Assembly (NCBI GenBank): GCA_030602265.1
Contig: JAUWAB010000010.1
Location: forward strand, 20,065 to 84,064
Direction: 5' to 3'
Origin: Prolixibacteraceae bacterium
GTDB lineage: Bacteria > Bacteroidota > Bacteroidia > Bacteroidales > Prolixibacteraceae
DNA: 64,000 bases
Below, one piece after another: positions 1-9,692 of the stretch. Both the position numbers and the translations under genes were made by a program. The first letter of the stretch is position 1, and each line of letters begins with the position of its first letter. The notes beneath the pieces were generated by a model. That model did no database searches. It was given only the letters and a program-made list of their open reading frames with translations, and was not told the DNA's origin.

Positions 1-2835
1 GCCGGTCTTGCCTTTCAAAGCCTCAAGGACTTTGGCTGTGGCAACCTCAGATTCCTTGGCGTTGTCTTTACCGCTCAGCCAGGCTGTGAAAGCCTCTTTC
101 TCTTCTTCGGAAATGCCATTCTGCAAAGCATTCTCCATAATCATGGCAATGCGGTCGCGCTGAGCCTGAACACCTTCCGCCATACCGAAACCATATTCTG
201 CATTATCTTCGAACAAAGAGTTGGCCCATGCCGGTCCGCGACCCGAATCGCTGTTTTTGCGATATGGCGTGGCAGGTGCCGACCCGCCGTAAATCGATGA
301 ACAACCGGTAGCATTGGCAACCATCATCCTCTCGCCGAACAACTGGGTGATCAGTTTGATGTGAGGTGTCTCTCCGCAGCCGGCACAGGCGCCCGAGAAT
401 TCGAAGAGCGGCTGGGCAAACTGTGAATTCTTGACGTTGAGCATCTTGTCGGGCAGGTTCTCCTTGGTTTTGACATTCTTCACCAGGTAATCCCACCTTT
501 CGATTTCGTCGCGCTGGGTATCCAGTGGCACCATTTCGAGCGATTTGACTTTGGAGGGACATACATCGGCACAGTTACCGCAACCAGTACAGTCGAGCAC
601 GCTCACCTGGATCCTGAACTGGAGCCCGGGGAATGTTTTGGTTGGTGTTGCGTCTCTCAGGTCAGTTCCGGCGGGAACGTTCTCTGCTTCTTCCTTCGAA
701 AGGAGGAACGGACGGATGGCAGCGTGAGGACAAACATAGGCACACTGGTTACACTGGATACAGTTATCGGCATGCCACACAGGCACGTTAACCGCTATAC
801 CGCGCTTTTCGTATTCAGCTGTACCTGCTTCAAATGTACCGTCTTCATAGCCGACAAACTTGGAAACCGGCAGAGCATCACCTTTCTGTGCGTTGATCAC
901 ATCAACAAACTGTGTGATGTATTTCGGCCTAAGGGTCTCATCAATTTCATTTTCTTCAATAACAATATCTTTCCACTCAGCAGGAACGTCAACCTTAACT
1001 ACAGCTTCACCGGCATCGATAGCCGCGAAGTTCATGTTGACGATTTGCTCCCCTTTCATGCCATACGATTTAACAACCGCCTTTTTCATTTCCTTAACGG
1101 CCAGATCATAAGGAATAACCCCGGTGATCTTGAAGAAAGCCGACTGCATGATGGTATTGGTGCGGTTACCTAAACCAAGTTCCTCACCGATCTGGGTACC
1201 ATTGATAATATAGAACTGAATATCGTTGCATGCCATATATTTCTTCATATGGTCGGGAAGTCGCTTTTTGGTTTCCTCAACATCCCATATCGAGTTCAGC
1301 AGGAAGGAACCACCCTTTTTGAGGCCTTTGAGCACGTCATACAGATTGATGTATGCCGGAACGTGGCAGGCTACGAAGTCGGGAGTGGTTACGAGGTAAG
1401 TCGAACGGATCGGCTGGTCGCCAAAACGCAGGTGAGAACAGGTAAAACCACCCGATTTTTTGGAGTCATACTGGAAATAACCCTGGCAATATTTGTCGGT
1501 TTCCTCACCGATAATTTTGATGGAGTTTTTGTTGGCACCCACCGTACCATCGGAACCCAGTCCGTAAAACTTAGCCTGGTATGTACCTGCAGGAGAAATA
1601 TCGATTTCCTCTTTCAGTGGCAGCGATTTGAACGTCACATCATCAACAATACCGATGGTAAAGTCGTTCTTGGGTTCATTCCTTTCCAGGTTTTCATACA
1701 CGGCAAGAATCTGAGACGGAGTGGTGTCTTTGGAACCAAGTCCGTAACGTCCGCCAACGATAACCGGGGCATTCTCCCTGTTGTAGAATATGGATTTAAT
1801 GTCCAGCAATAAGGGTTCTCCTTCTGAACCGGGTTCTTTGGCGCGGTCGAGTACGGCAATCCGTTTTACTGATTTCGGGAACACCCTGAAGAAATATTCA
1901 TCGGAAAATGGGCGGAAAAGGTGAACTGCCAACAGACCTACTTTCTTGCCCTGGCTTCTCAGGTAATCAATGGTCTCGCGGATGGTTTCCGTTACAGAAC
2001 CCATTGCCACGATAATATTTTCAGCCTCGGGATCACCATAATAGGTAAACGGATGATACTCACGTCCTGTAATTTTGGTGATTTCGTTCATATAATGCGC
2101 CACGATATCCGGGACTGCATCATAGAAACGGTTACATGCCTCTTTAGCCTGGAAAAAGATATCAGGGTTCTGGGCAGTTCCGCGGGTTACCGGATGCTCC
2201 GGGTTAAGGGCCCTTTCCCTGAACTCCTGAATGGCCTTCATGTCAACGAGAGGTTTTACCTGCTCGGTGGTAAGCATTTCGATCTTCTGCAACTCGTGCG
2301 AAGTACGGAAGCCATCAAAGAACGACACAAAAGGAACCCTGGATTTAAGGGTTGACAAATGGGAAACAGTGGCAATGTCCATCTCCTCCTGCACTGAACC
2401 GGCGGCCAACATGGCAAAACCCGTCTGACGAGCGGCGTAAATGTCGCTGTGGTCTCCAAATATCGACAATGCATGGCCGGCAACGGCCCTGGCACTAACA
2501 TGGAAAACCGTAGGCAACAGTTCACCGGCGATTTTGTACATATTCGGGATCATAAGCAGGAGCCCCTGAGAGGCGGTATAGGTGGTGGTAAGCGCACCCG
2601 ACTGAAGGGCGCCATGCACGGCACCTGCGGCACCCCCTTCACTCTGCATTTCTGCCAGGCGGATCGGCCTGCCGAACATATTGGTCTTACCGTGAGCAGC
2701 CCAGTCATCCACATTTTCAGCCATATTCGACGATGGCGTAATGGGATAAATACAGGCCACTTCACTAAACATGTAACTGATGTGCGACGCAGCATAGTTA
2801 CCATCACATGTAATAAATTTCTTCTCTTTTGACAT
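1..2835 (-). CDS. nifJ: pyruvate:ferredoxin (flavodoxin) oxidoreductase, C-terminus truncated by window edge
   Basis: Minus-strand reading from ATG at 2835 gives MSKEKKFITCDGNYAASHISYMFSEVACIYPITPSSNMAE...; also contains CIQCNQCAYVCPHAAIRPF and CTGCGNCADVCPSK ferredoxin motifs and GACAGCGETPHIKLITQLFG TPP domain. Open to the left edge, so absent from the ORF track. Confidence 0.95.
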   Translation of the reverse strand, partial: MSKEKKFITCDGNYAASHISYMFSEVACIYPITPSSNMAENVDDWAAHGKTNMFGRPIRLAEMQSEGGAAGAVHGALQSGALTTTYTASQGLLLMIPNMYKIAGELLPTVFHVSARAVAGHALSIFGDHSDIYAARQTGFAMLAAGSVQEEMDIATVSHLSTLKSRVPFVSFFDGFRTSHELQKIEMLTTEQVKPLVDMKAIQEFRERALNPEHPVTRGTAQNPDIFFQAKEACNRFYDAVPDIVAHYMNEITKITGREYHPFTYYGDPEAENIIVAMGSVTETIRETIDYLRSQGKKVGLLAVHLFRPFSDEYFFRVFPKSVKRIAVLDRAKEPGSEGEPLLLDIKSIFYNRENAPVIVGGRYGLGSKDTTPSQILAVYENLERNEPKNDFTIGIVDDVTFKSLPLKEEIDISPAGTYQAKFYGLGSDGTVGANKNSIKIIGEETDKYCQGYFQYDSKKSGGFTCSHLRFGDQPIRSTYLVTTPDFVACHVPAYINLYDVLKGLKKGGSFLLNSIWDVEETKKRLPDHMKKYMACNDIQFYIINGTQIGEELGLGNRTNTIMQSAFFKITGVIPYDLAVKEMKKAVVKSYGMKGEQIVNMNFAAIDAGEAVVKVDVPAEWKDIVIEENEIDETLRPKYITQFVDVINAQKGDALPVSKFVGYEDGTFEAGTAEYEKRGIAVNVPVWHADNCIQCNQCAYVCPHAAIRPFLLSKEEAENVPAGTDLRDATPTKTFPGLQFRIQVSVLDCTGCGNCADVCPSKVKSLEMVPLDTQRDEIERWDYLVKNVKTKENLPDKMLNVKNSQFAQPLFEFSGACAGCGETPHIKLITQLFGERMMVANATGCSSIYGGSAPATPYRKNSDSGRGPAWANSLFEDNAEYGFGMAEGVQAQRDRIAMIMENALQNGISEEEKEAFTAWLSGKDNAKESEVATAKVLEALKGKTG

Positions 2836-2882
2836 GACTTTAAGTGATTTGTTTTTATTCTTAATTACTTCTTATTCAAATT

Positions 2883-4058
2883 CTAATAGAGAAAACCGAA
2901 AAGCCAGAGCGGGATCTTGTTCCCTTCTCCTGTTTCAATCATATCGGCTGCTGCGAAAATATCTCCCGAAGGTTCAGTTTTGCGGCCACCAACCAAAAAA
3001 CGGTACTGATGGTCAATCAAAAAATCAGCCCCCGTCGAACTCTTAATATCATGCCTTCCGCTCAGCTGATTTATAAAGAAGGTCTGCCTGAGATTCACCG
3101 AAGAGGTATTTTCGGGCATAATGGCATACAACAGATTGGTATTATGCATATATACCTTGTCCGGCTTTCTGGCTTCATCATCGTCGCCGTTCTGGTACAA
3201 TAAATGGATCAGGCGGGCATTCTTAAGGTATTTCAGATAGTTCATCACCGTTGCCCTGGAGGTCTTTATGGAAGATGCCAGCTTGCTCACATTGGGCGAA
3301 AGCGGCGTTTCCGAGGCTATAATATAAAGCAGTTTCCGGAGTTTGGAGAGATATTTCAGCTCTACCTGGTTGATATAGGGAATGTCAATTTCCAAAGCCA
3401 GGTTTATGTTTTTTAACAAACTATTCTCATAAAAACCTGGATTATCAATAAAATACGGATAATACCCGAATTTCAGATAGTCACTGAAATGAGCCAGGGG
3501 CTTAACTTTATCGACCACTGCCTGGGCTATGGGAATATGACCGGTAAGAATATCATTGAAAGATACTGCGGAAAAAGTCTCCCCTGTCCTGAACTGCAGG
3601 TACTCCCTGAAAGACAGCCCATCCAGATGATATAACTTCACGATACCATTGAGATCCGGATTTTCGTCGGATACCCTCAGTACCGGAGAGGCGGTGAATA
3701 CAATTTTCAGCCCGGGTATCTCATCATGACATTTTCTGAGTTCCTCCGACCAGTCGGGATATTTGTTAACCTGGTCCAGGAGCAACACCTGCCCTCCCCT
3801 TTTGGAAAATTCATCAGCAAAGGAGAAAAGTTTCCGTTTGGTGAAATAAAAGTTATTCAGGTTTATATACAGGACACTGCGGTCGTTGCCAAACTCCCGA
3901 CGGATAAAGTCAAGAATGAAGGTAGTCTTGCCAACTCCCCTGAAACCTTTAATACAGATTAACCGGTGGCTCCAGTCAATCTGTTCACGCAGCTGCCGCC
4001 CGAGTGACTTATCCGGACTATCTATCAGCGAAGCATGTATGTTGTATAAGAATTCCAA
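2883..4058 (-). CDS. AAA family ATPase (AAA_14-like), ATP-binding protein
   Basis: ICIKGFRGVGKTTFI Walker A, GGQVLLLDQVNKYPDW Walker B-like, LSFREYLQF motif typical of AAA_14/DUF4143-type ATPases. Confidence 0.75.
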   Translation of the reverse strand: MEFLYNIHASLIDSPDKSLGRQLREQIDWSHRLICIKGFRGVGKTTFILDFIRREFGNDRSVLYINLNNFYFTKRKLFSFADEFSKRGGQVLLLDQVNKYPDWSEELRKCHDEIPGLKIVFTASPVLRVSDENPDLNGIVKLYHLDGLSFREYLQFRTGETFSAVSFNDILTGHIPIAQAVVDKVKPLAHFSDYLKFGYYPYFIDNPGFYENSLLKNINLALEIDIPYINQVELKYLSKLRKLLYIIASETPLSPNVSKLASSIKTSRATVMNYLKYLKNARLIHLLYQNGDDDEARKPDKVYMHNTNLLYAIMPENTSSVNLRQTFFINQLSGRHDIKSSTGADFLIDHQYRFLVGGRKTEPSGDIFAAADMIETGEGNKIPLWLFGFLY

Positions 4059-4302
4059 AATATCATTTTATGGTGAGAGCAAATTTAACCACTTTATGCA
4101 AATTCCTGTCATGTAGAGATAGCAAAAATTGTTTTTCTCTGTAATTTATAATTAGTAAAAATAACAAGCGGATGCCACTTGTCAAATCCGGCTTATAATT
4201 TTAAAGAGGAACGGGTAAAAAAAGAGGCTGCCGGAAAAGTGAATTTATCTCGTTGAGAATTCGTCATTTGAAAACAGTTCTGTTTGGGTATATACATAAA
4301 AA

Positions 4303-4330
4303 AGGCTGTCCCTGTTCATTGGGACAGCCT
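4303..4330 (-). terminator. intrinsic terminator downstream of rho
   Basis: Perfect stem aggctgtccc/gggacagcct (4303-4312, 4321-4330); on the minus strand it is followed by a T run (aaaaaa at 4298-4303 on plus). Confidence 0.8.
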
Positions 4331-4354
4331 CTGCCTGTATATTACCATTATATT

Positions 4355-6340
4355 TTAAGAATCGGCATTCATGGAAATCAGGAACTCTTCGATAGACCTC
4401 GTCTTCATCAGCCTGTCCTTCATAAAATCCATTGCTTCGAGAGAATTCATGGAACCCAGGAAATTTCTCAGGATCCACATTTTCTCCAGAATATATTTCG
4501 GAAGCAGTAAATCTTCGCGACGTGTACTGGAAGAAGGTATATCCACAGACGGATAAATGCGCTTATTGGAAAGCTTTCTGTCGAGCTGAAGTTCCATATT
4601 ACCTGTACCCTTAAACTCCTCAAAGATCACCTCATCCATTTTGGATCCGGTTTCAGTAAGGGCTGTGGCAAGGATAGTCAAAGAGCCACCTTCTTCAATG
4701 TTACGGGCTGCACCGAAAAACCTTTTCGGCTTCTGAAGGGCATTGGCATCAACCCCACCGGAAAGCACCTTGCCTGAAGCAGGCTGTACGGTATTATACG
4801 CACGGGCCAGACGGGTTATTGAATCGAGCAGAATAACTACATCGTGTCCGCATTCAACCAGGCGCTTTGCTTTCTCCAATACCATACCGGCAACTTTTAC
4901 ATGTCTTTCTGCCGGCTCATCGAATGTTGAGGATACGACTTCGGCATTTACGCTTCTGGCCATATCGGTAACCTCCTCCGGGCGTTCGTCGATCAGAAGT
5001 ACGATCATGTAGACTTCAGGATGGTTTGCAGCAATGGCATTGGCAATTTCCTTGAGCAAAACCGTTTTACCGGTCTTGGGCTGGGCAACAATCAAACCCC
5101 GCTGACCTTTTCCAATCGGAGCAAACATATCGACGATCCGCGTTGAAAGGTTGTCATGCCCTTTGCTGACCAGTTCAAACTTTTCGTTAGGGAAAAGTGG
5201 GGTCAGGTGGTCAAACGGAAGACGGTCACGGATATATTCAGGAGAGCGGCCGTTGATTTCAAGCACCTTGATCAGCGGAAAATATTTCTCACCTTCCTTC
5301 GGCGGACGAATCGTACCCGTAATAGTATCCCCGGTTTTCAGTCCGAAAAGCTTGATCTGCGATTGTGAAACATATATATCATCGGGAGAGTTCAGGTAAT
5401 TAAAGTCTGCTGACCTCAGGAAACCATATCCCTCAGGCATAATTTCAAGTACACCGGCATTTGTGACGATACCGTCGAATTCGTAGTTTTTGTCAAAAAC
5501 GGGAGTTTCCGGTTGTTTCTCGGGCTGTTTCTCGGGTTGCCTGACAGGCGGTTTCTGCTGTTGGTTATCCCGTTTTACCTGCCAGTCAGGCTGCCTCAGC
5601 TTGCGCTGGAACCCGCCCTGGTTTTGCTGTTGCCCGGCATTCTCATTCCGCACAAATTTCTTTCGCTCTTCACCGGAGCGTTCTTCCTGCCTGGGTTTTT
5701 CCCCGACAATCTCATTTTCTTCAGGAGTTTCTGCCCTTTTCTCTGCAAGAGGAGGCACAGGAACGGTTACTTTCTCCGGCTGGGTTTCAACGGCTGGTTT
5801 TTCCACCTTAACAGGAGGAACCAATTCAACGGCGGCTTCTTCTTTCCCTTTTTCCTGGGTATCCCTGATATGGACGGGCTGTCCCGGCTTGTCCTTTGAA
5901 AATTCCTGGATAATGGCTTTCAGCTGTTCACGCCTCGAAAGCTGCTTTACTTCCTGCCTGGGTGCAGGAACCTCCGTAGCAGCCGGTTTTACCGTTTTCT
6001 CCTGGTTGTCTGTCTGCTGAGCCTGAACCGGAGGTTTACCATGAGCAGGCTTGGTGCTCTGCTTGGGTTTTCTGCCTCTCTTATTCCGCGGTGACGAATT
6101 CAGCTCTGAGGGCTCCACCTTACTGAGCTTGGGCGCCTTATCCCTTTTAACAATAGCCGGCTTTGCCCGGTTTTCATCCGGAGAAGTCTTATTCTCTGCA
6201 TTCCTGATCGCCTGGATATCCAAAATCTTATATATCAGATCCTGCTTCTTGAATGATTCTACTCTTTTAATGTTTAACTCTTTGCCAATCTCCCTCAATT
6301 CAGGAAGCAGCTTTTTGCTGAGTTCTAAAATATCATACAT
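4355..6340 (-). CDS. rho: transcription termination factor Rho with long low-complexity N-terminal insertion
   Basis: [75 protein letters not shown]. Confidence 0.97.
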   Translation of the reverse strand: MYDILELSKKLLPELREIGKELNIKRVESFKKQDLIYKILDIQAIRNAENKTSPDENRAKPAIVKRDKAPKLSKVEPSELNSSPRNKRGRKPKQSTKPAHGKPPVQAQQTDNQEKTVKPAATEVPAPRQEVKQLSRREQLKAIIQEFSKDKPGQPVHIRDTQEKGKEEAAVELVPPVKVEKPAVETQPEKVTVPVPPLAEKRAETPEENEIVGEKPRQEERSGEERKKFVRNENAGQQQNQGGFQRKLRQPDWQVKRDNQQQKPPVRQPEKQPEKQPETPVFDKNYEFDGIVTNAGVLEIMPEGYGFLRSADFNYLNSPDDIYVSQSQIKLFGLKTGDTITGTIRPPKEGEKYFPLIKVLEINGRSPEYIRDRLPFDHLTPLFPNEKFELVSKGHDNLSTRIVDMFAPIGKGQRGLIVAQPKTGKTVLLKEIANAIAANHPEVYMIVLLIDERPEEVTDMARSVNAEVVSSTFDEPAERHVKVAGMVLEKAKRLVECGHDVVILLDSITRLARAYNTVQPASGKVLSGGVDANALQKPKRFFGAARNIEEGGSLTILATALTETGSKMDEVIFEEFKGTGNMELQLDRKLSNKRIYPSVDIPSSSTRREDLLLPKYILEKMWILRNFLGSMNSLEAMDFMKDRLMKTRSIEEFLISMNADS

Positions 6341-6690
6341 ACTGAAATTGATTAATTACAATTGATTTTTTTGAAATACGGATTATTGAAAGGGGTTACT
6401 AACTTGACTGATTAACAGGCTGCAATATTAAAAAAAAGTTTTCTGCCTGCAAAGAAAAAACTTTAATATGTCTCAAAAAATTCAAATCTGCTTCAAATTT
6501 ACAAAAACATCCCAAAACCGGCAAACCATCGCACTAAGATAATGTTAATGATTTATAAAAATTCAGACATTTTTAATAACAAACCAGACTGAAACCGACA
6601 TAGGTTTTTTAGAATCTGATTTTTTTACCTATTTTCACACCGGCTAACGAAGCTCAATGTTTATTAATTCCGGCTAACTCCGACTTACAA

Positions 6691-7557
6691 ATGAGGCAAC
6701 TGAAAATATCCAAGCAGGTAACTAACCGCGATACATTGTCGCTGGACAAGTATCTGCATGAAATCAGTAAAGTGGAGCTGCTTTCACCGGACCATGAGGT
6801 TGAACTGGCAAAGCGCATAAAAAAAGGCGACCGCCAGGCACTGGAAACCCTTATAAAAGGCAATCTCAGATTTGTAGTTTCAGTCGCTAAACAATATCAG
6901 AATCAAGGACTTAGTCTACCCGATCTGATAAATGAAGGAAACATGGGACTGATCAAAGCTGCAGAAAGGTTTGATGAAACCCGGGGATTCAAATTCATAT
7001 CCTACGCCGTATGGTGGATCAGGCAATCCATCCTTCAGGCGCTTGCCGAGCAGGCCCGTATTGTGAGGCTTCCCCTCAATAAAATAGGATCGATCAATAA
7101 AATAAATAAAACCTTCAGCCAGTTAGAGCAGGAATTCCAGAGAGAACCTACCCAGGAAGAATTGGCCGAAATTTTAGAAACCCGCATCGACCTGGTCGAA
7201 AGTTCACTTGGCGTTTCCAGTTCGCATCTTTCGATGGATGCTCCGATTAACGATGATGAAAGCAACAACCTTTACGATGTTCTGCTGAATAACGATTCAC
7301 CGAGTCCCGACAATGAACTCATGACCAGCTCCCTCCGTAAGGAGATTGAAAGATCGCTTTCCACACTGGGTGAAAGGGAAGCGGATATACTGAGATATTA
7401 TTTCGGACTTAACGGATATCCCCCATATACCCTTGAAGAAATCGGGGCCGAATTCAGCCTTACCCGTGAAAGGGTAAGACAGATCAAGGAGAAAGCCATC
7501 AAAAAATTAAAAAATCAATACCGTAACCGTCTTCTCAGAAGTTATCTCGGGATGTAA
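6691..7557 (+). CDS. rpoD: primary RNA polymerase sigma-70 factor
   Basis: [58 protein letters not shown] and C-terminal [25 protein letters not shown]. Confidence 0.95.
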   Translation: MRQLKISKQVTNRDTLSLDKYLHEISKVELLSPDHEVELAKRIKKGDRQALETLIKGNLRFVVSVAKQYQNQGLSLPDLINEGNMGLIKAAERFDETRGFKFISYAVWWIRQSILQALAEQARIVRLPLNKIGSINKINKTFSQLEQEFQREPTQEELAEILETRIDLVESSLGVSSSHLSMDAPINDDESNNLYDVLLNNDSPSPDNELMTSSLRKEIERSLSTLGEREADILRYYFGLNGYPPYTLEEIGAEFSLTRERVRQIKEKAIKKLKNQYRNRLLRSYLGM

Positions 7558-7567
7558 CTTAAGAAAC

Positions 7568-8221
7568 ATGTCTGAACGATTAATAGCACCATCCATACTT
7601 GCGGCAAATTTCAACAATTTAGGTGCCGACATTGAAATGATCAACCAAAGTGAGGCAGACTGGATTCATTTTGATGTAATGGACGGCGTTTTCGTACCGA
7701 ATATCTCCTTTGGAATCCCGGTTATTGAGCATGTTGCAAAAATTGCCGGAAAACCGCTCGATGTTCACCTGATGATCATTGATGCCGACAAATTCATCGT
7801 ACCCTTCATTGAAGCAGGTGCATCCCTGCTGACCGTTCACTATGAAGCCTGCCCCCATTTGCACCGGACGGTCTGGCAGATTAAGGATAACGGTGCAAAG
7901 GCAAGTGTCTGCCTTAACCCGCATACACCGGTCAGTTTGCTGGAAAACATTATCGTTGATCTTGATATGGTATTGCTGATGTCGGTTAATCCGGGATTCG
8001 GGGGTCAGAAATTTATTCAGGGAACCTACGACAAGGTAAAAAAGCTAAAAGAGCTGATTCAGGAAAAAAATCCGGAATGCCTGATTGAGGTTGATGGTGG
8101 CGTTAATTTTGAAACAGGTGCAGAGCTCTTTAAGGCAGGTGCAGATGTCCTTGTTGCCGGAAGTTTTGTTTTCGGTTCAGAAAACCCGGCCAAAACCATC
8201 GCCGGCCTTAAAAGGGTTTAA
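7568..8221 (+). CDS. rpe: ribulose-phosphate 3-epimerase
   Basis: APSILAANFNNLGADIEMI, HFDVMDGVFVPNISFG, LMSVNPGFGGQKFI, EVDGGVN. Confidence 0.96.
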   Translation: MSERLIAPSILAANFNNLGADIEMINQSEADWIHFDVMDGVFVPNISFGIPVIEHVAKIAGKPLDVHLMIIDADKFIVPFIEAGASLLTVHYEACPHLHRTVWQIKDNGAKASVCLNPHTPVSLLENIIVDLDMVLLMSVNPGFGGQKFIQGTYDKVKKLKELIQEKNPECLIEVDGGVNFETGAELFKAGADVLVAGSFVFGSENPAKTIAGLKRV

Positions 8222-8234
8222 TACCCTCCGGATA

Positions 8235-8783
8235 TCATCCTGCAATCATTTTCGCCGCCAAGGTATCTGCAACATGTTTACCTGCCAGTACTTCGGTAAG
8301 CCTGAGCGAAAACGCCAACGCTTTCCCTGCTCCCCTGCCGGTGACAATGTTTTTATCCTGAACCACAGCCTCTGTGCTTACTATGGCCTCCTTAAGGTGA
8401 CTTTCGAAACCCGGATAGCAGGTAGCCTCACGGTTTTTAAGCAATCCCAGTTCGCCCAATACAAGCGGGGCAGCACAAATTGCCCCCAAATACCGCCCCT
8501 GCTCGCTGAACTCAACGATTTTTCCGCGCAATCCTTCATGATTGTTAAGATTGGCAGATCCGGGCATACCACCGGGAAGGACGATCATGTCGGCCTCATC
8601 AAATGCGGCCTCACTGAAAAGCTTGTCGGCCTTCACCGTAATCCCGTGCGATCCCTCCACCTCGATGTGGCCGGAAATGGAAACAGTGGTTACGGAAATA
8701 CCGGCACGCCTCAACACATCTATGACGGTAACGGCCTCAATCTCTTCAAATCCCGCGGCCAGAGGAACGATAACCTTCTTCAT
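8235..8783 (-). CDS. DJ-1/PfpI (ThiJ) family protein
   Basis: MKKVIVPLAAGFEEIEAVTVIDVLRRAGI, IVLPGGMPGSANL, GAICAAPLVLGELGLL. Confidence 0.9.
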   Translation of the reverse strand: MKKVIVPLAAGFEEIEAVTVIDVLRRAGISVTTVSISGHIEVEGSHGITVKADKLFSEAAFDEADMIVLPGGMPGSANLNNHEGLRGKIVEFSEQGRYLGAICAAPLVLGELGLLKNREATCYPGFESHLKEAIVSTEAVVQDKNIVTGRGAGKALAFSLRLTEVLAGKHVADTLAAKMIAG

Positions 8784-8831
8784 ATTTTAAGGATATTTGA
8801 TTTCAGTAAAAATAAGGCAAAGTTCAGAAAC

Positions 8832-8860
8832 AAAAAAAGATCCCGGCAGGATCTTTTTTT
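8832..8860 (-). terminator. bidirectional intrinsic terminator
   Basis: aaaaaaagatcc-cggca-ggatcttttttt inverted repeat with T tracts on both strands, downstream of the ECF sigma gene. Confidence 0.75.
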
Positions 8861-8883
8861 CTGAATTGGAGTGAAAATATAAA

Positions 8884-9393
8884 TTAATTCGGAGCATACT
8901 CACTAAGAGATTTTTCAAGTTTTTTGCGGGTAAAAAATATCCGGCTTTTGACCGTTCCAAGCGGCAGATTAAGCTCATCTGCGATTTCCTTATACTTATA
9001 ACCCTCGAGGAACATGGTAAAAGGAATCCGGTAGTCATCCTCCAGGTCCTGGATCGTATTGTTTATTTCACGCGTACTGTAAAATGAATCCGGTGAAGGG
9101 TAAACCTTATCCCTGGTAGAGGTAATGTGATAATCGCCGGTTGAACCTTCAAAGGTATTTTTTGTTTTGATACCACGACGGTAGTCGTTGATAAACGTAT
9201 TTTTCATTATGGTATAGATCCAGGCCTTAAAGTTGGTATTCTGAGCGAATTTATCGCGATAGGTCAAAGCCTTCAGAAATGTCTCCTGGAGAAGGTCATT
9301 CGCTTTCTCACTGTCGGCGGTAAGGCTAAGTGCGTAATAATGCAGTTTGTCACTCAAACCCATTAAGGCATTATTGAACTGTACTTGAGTCAT
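8884..9393 (-). CDS. ECF-type RNA polymerase sigma factor
   Basis: ANDLLQETFLKALTYRDKFAQNTNFKAWIYTIMKNTFINDYRR and LEGYKYKEIADELNLPLGTVKSRIFFTRKKL. Confidence 0.93.
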   Translation of the reverse strand: MTQVQFNNALMGLSDKLHYYALSLTADSEKANDLLQETFLKALTYRDKFAQNTNFKAWIYTIMKNTFINDYRRGIKTKNTFEGSTGDYHITSTRDKVYPSPDSFYSTREINNTIQDLEDDYRIPFTMFLEGYKYKEIADELNLPLGTVKSRIFFTRKKLEKSLSEYAPN

Positions 9394-9692
9394 CGCTTTT
9401 AGTTTTTATTTGTTTAAGACAAAAGTACATCAAACAGAACAGAATAAAAAGATTTTTAGATATTTTTATCGGTCGATTTTGTCTATATCTCATAGAAAGC
9501 ATTTATACTCTTTATTAGCTACTGAATTTGAGGTGTTTATAAGTTTACCTATTATAATTTCGCTTTCAGAAATTTTGTTGAAAATATTCATAAGGCATTC
9601 AAATATCATATTTACATCAACCTTGAGGCAGAAAATAAGCCGTAATAAAAGCTATTTAATAGATTTGCGACGGTTGTAAAACAGAAAGAAAA

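Noticed and set aside
203-2832. Many plus- and minus-strand ORFs in the first 2.8 kb
   Set aside because: All lie over one continuous minus-strand PFOR reading frame missed by the track because it is open at the left edge.
2883-4058. Considered whether this ATPase is a paralog of the cas-associated ATPase at 59216
   Set aside because: Different architecture (AAA_14/LSFREYLQF type versus RRIGKT ATPase_2 type); similarity is limited to generic P-loop features.
5490-6365. Long plus-strand ORFs opposite rho (176 aa, 128 aa, 104 aa)
   Set aside because: Antisense to the low-complexity N-terminal extension of rho; no recognisable domains.
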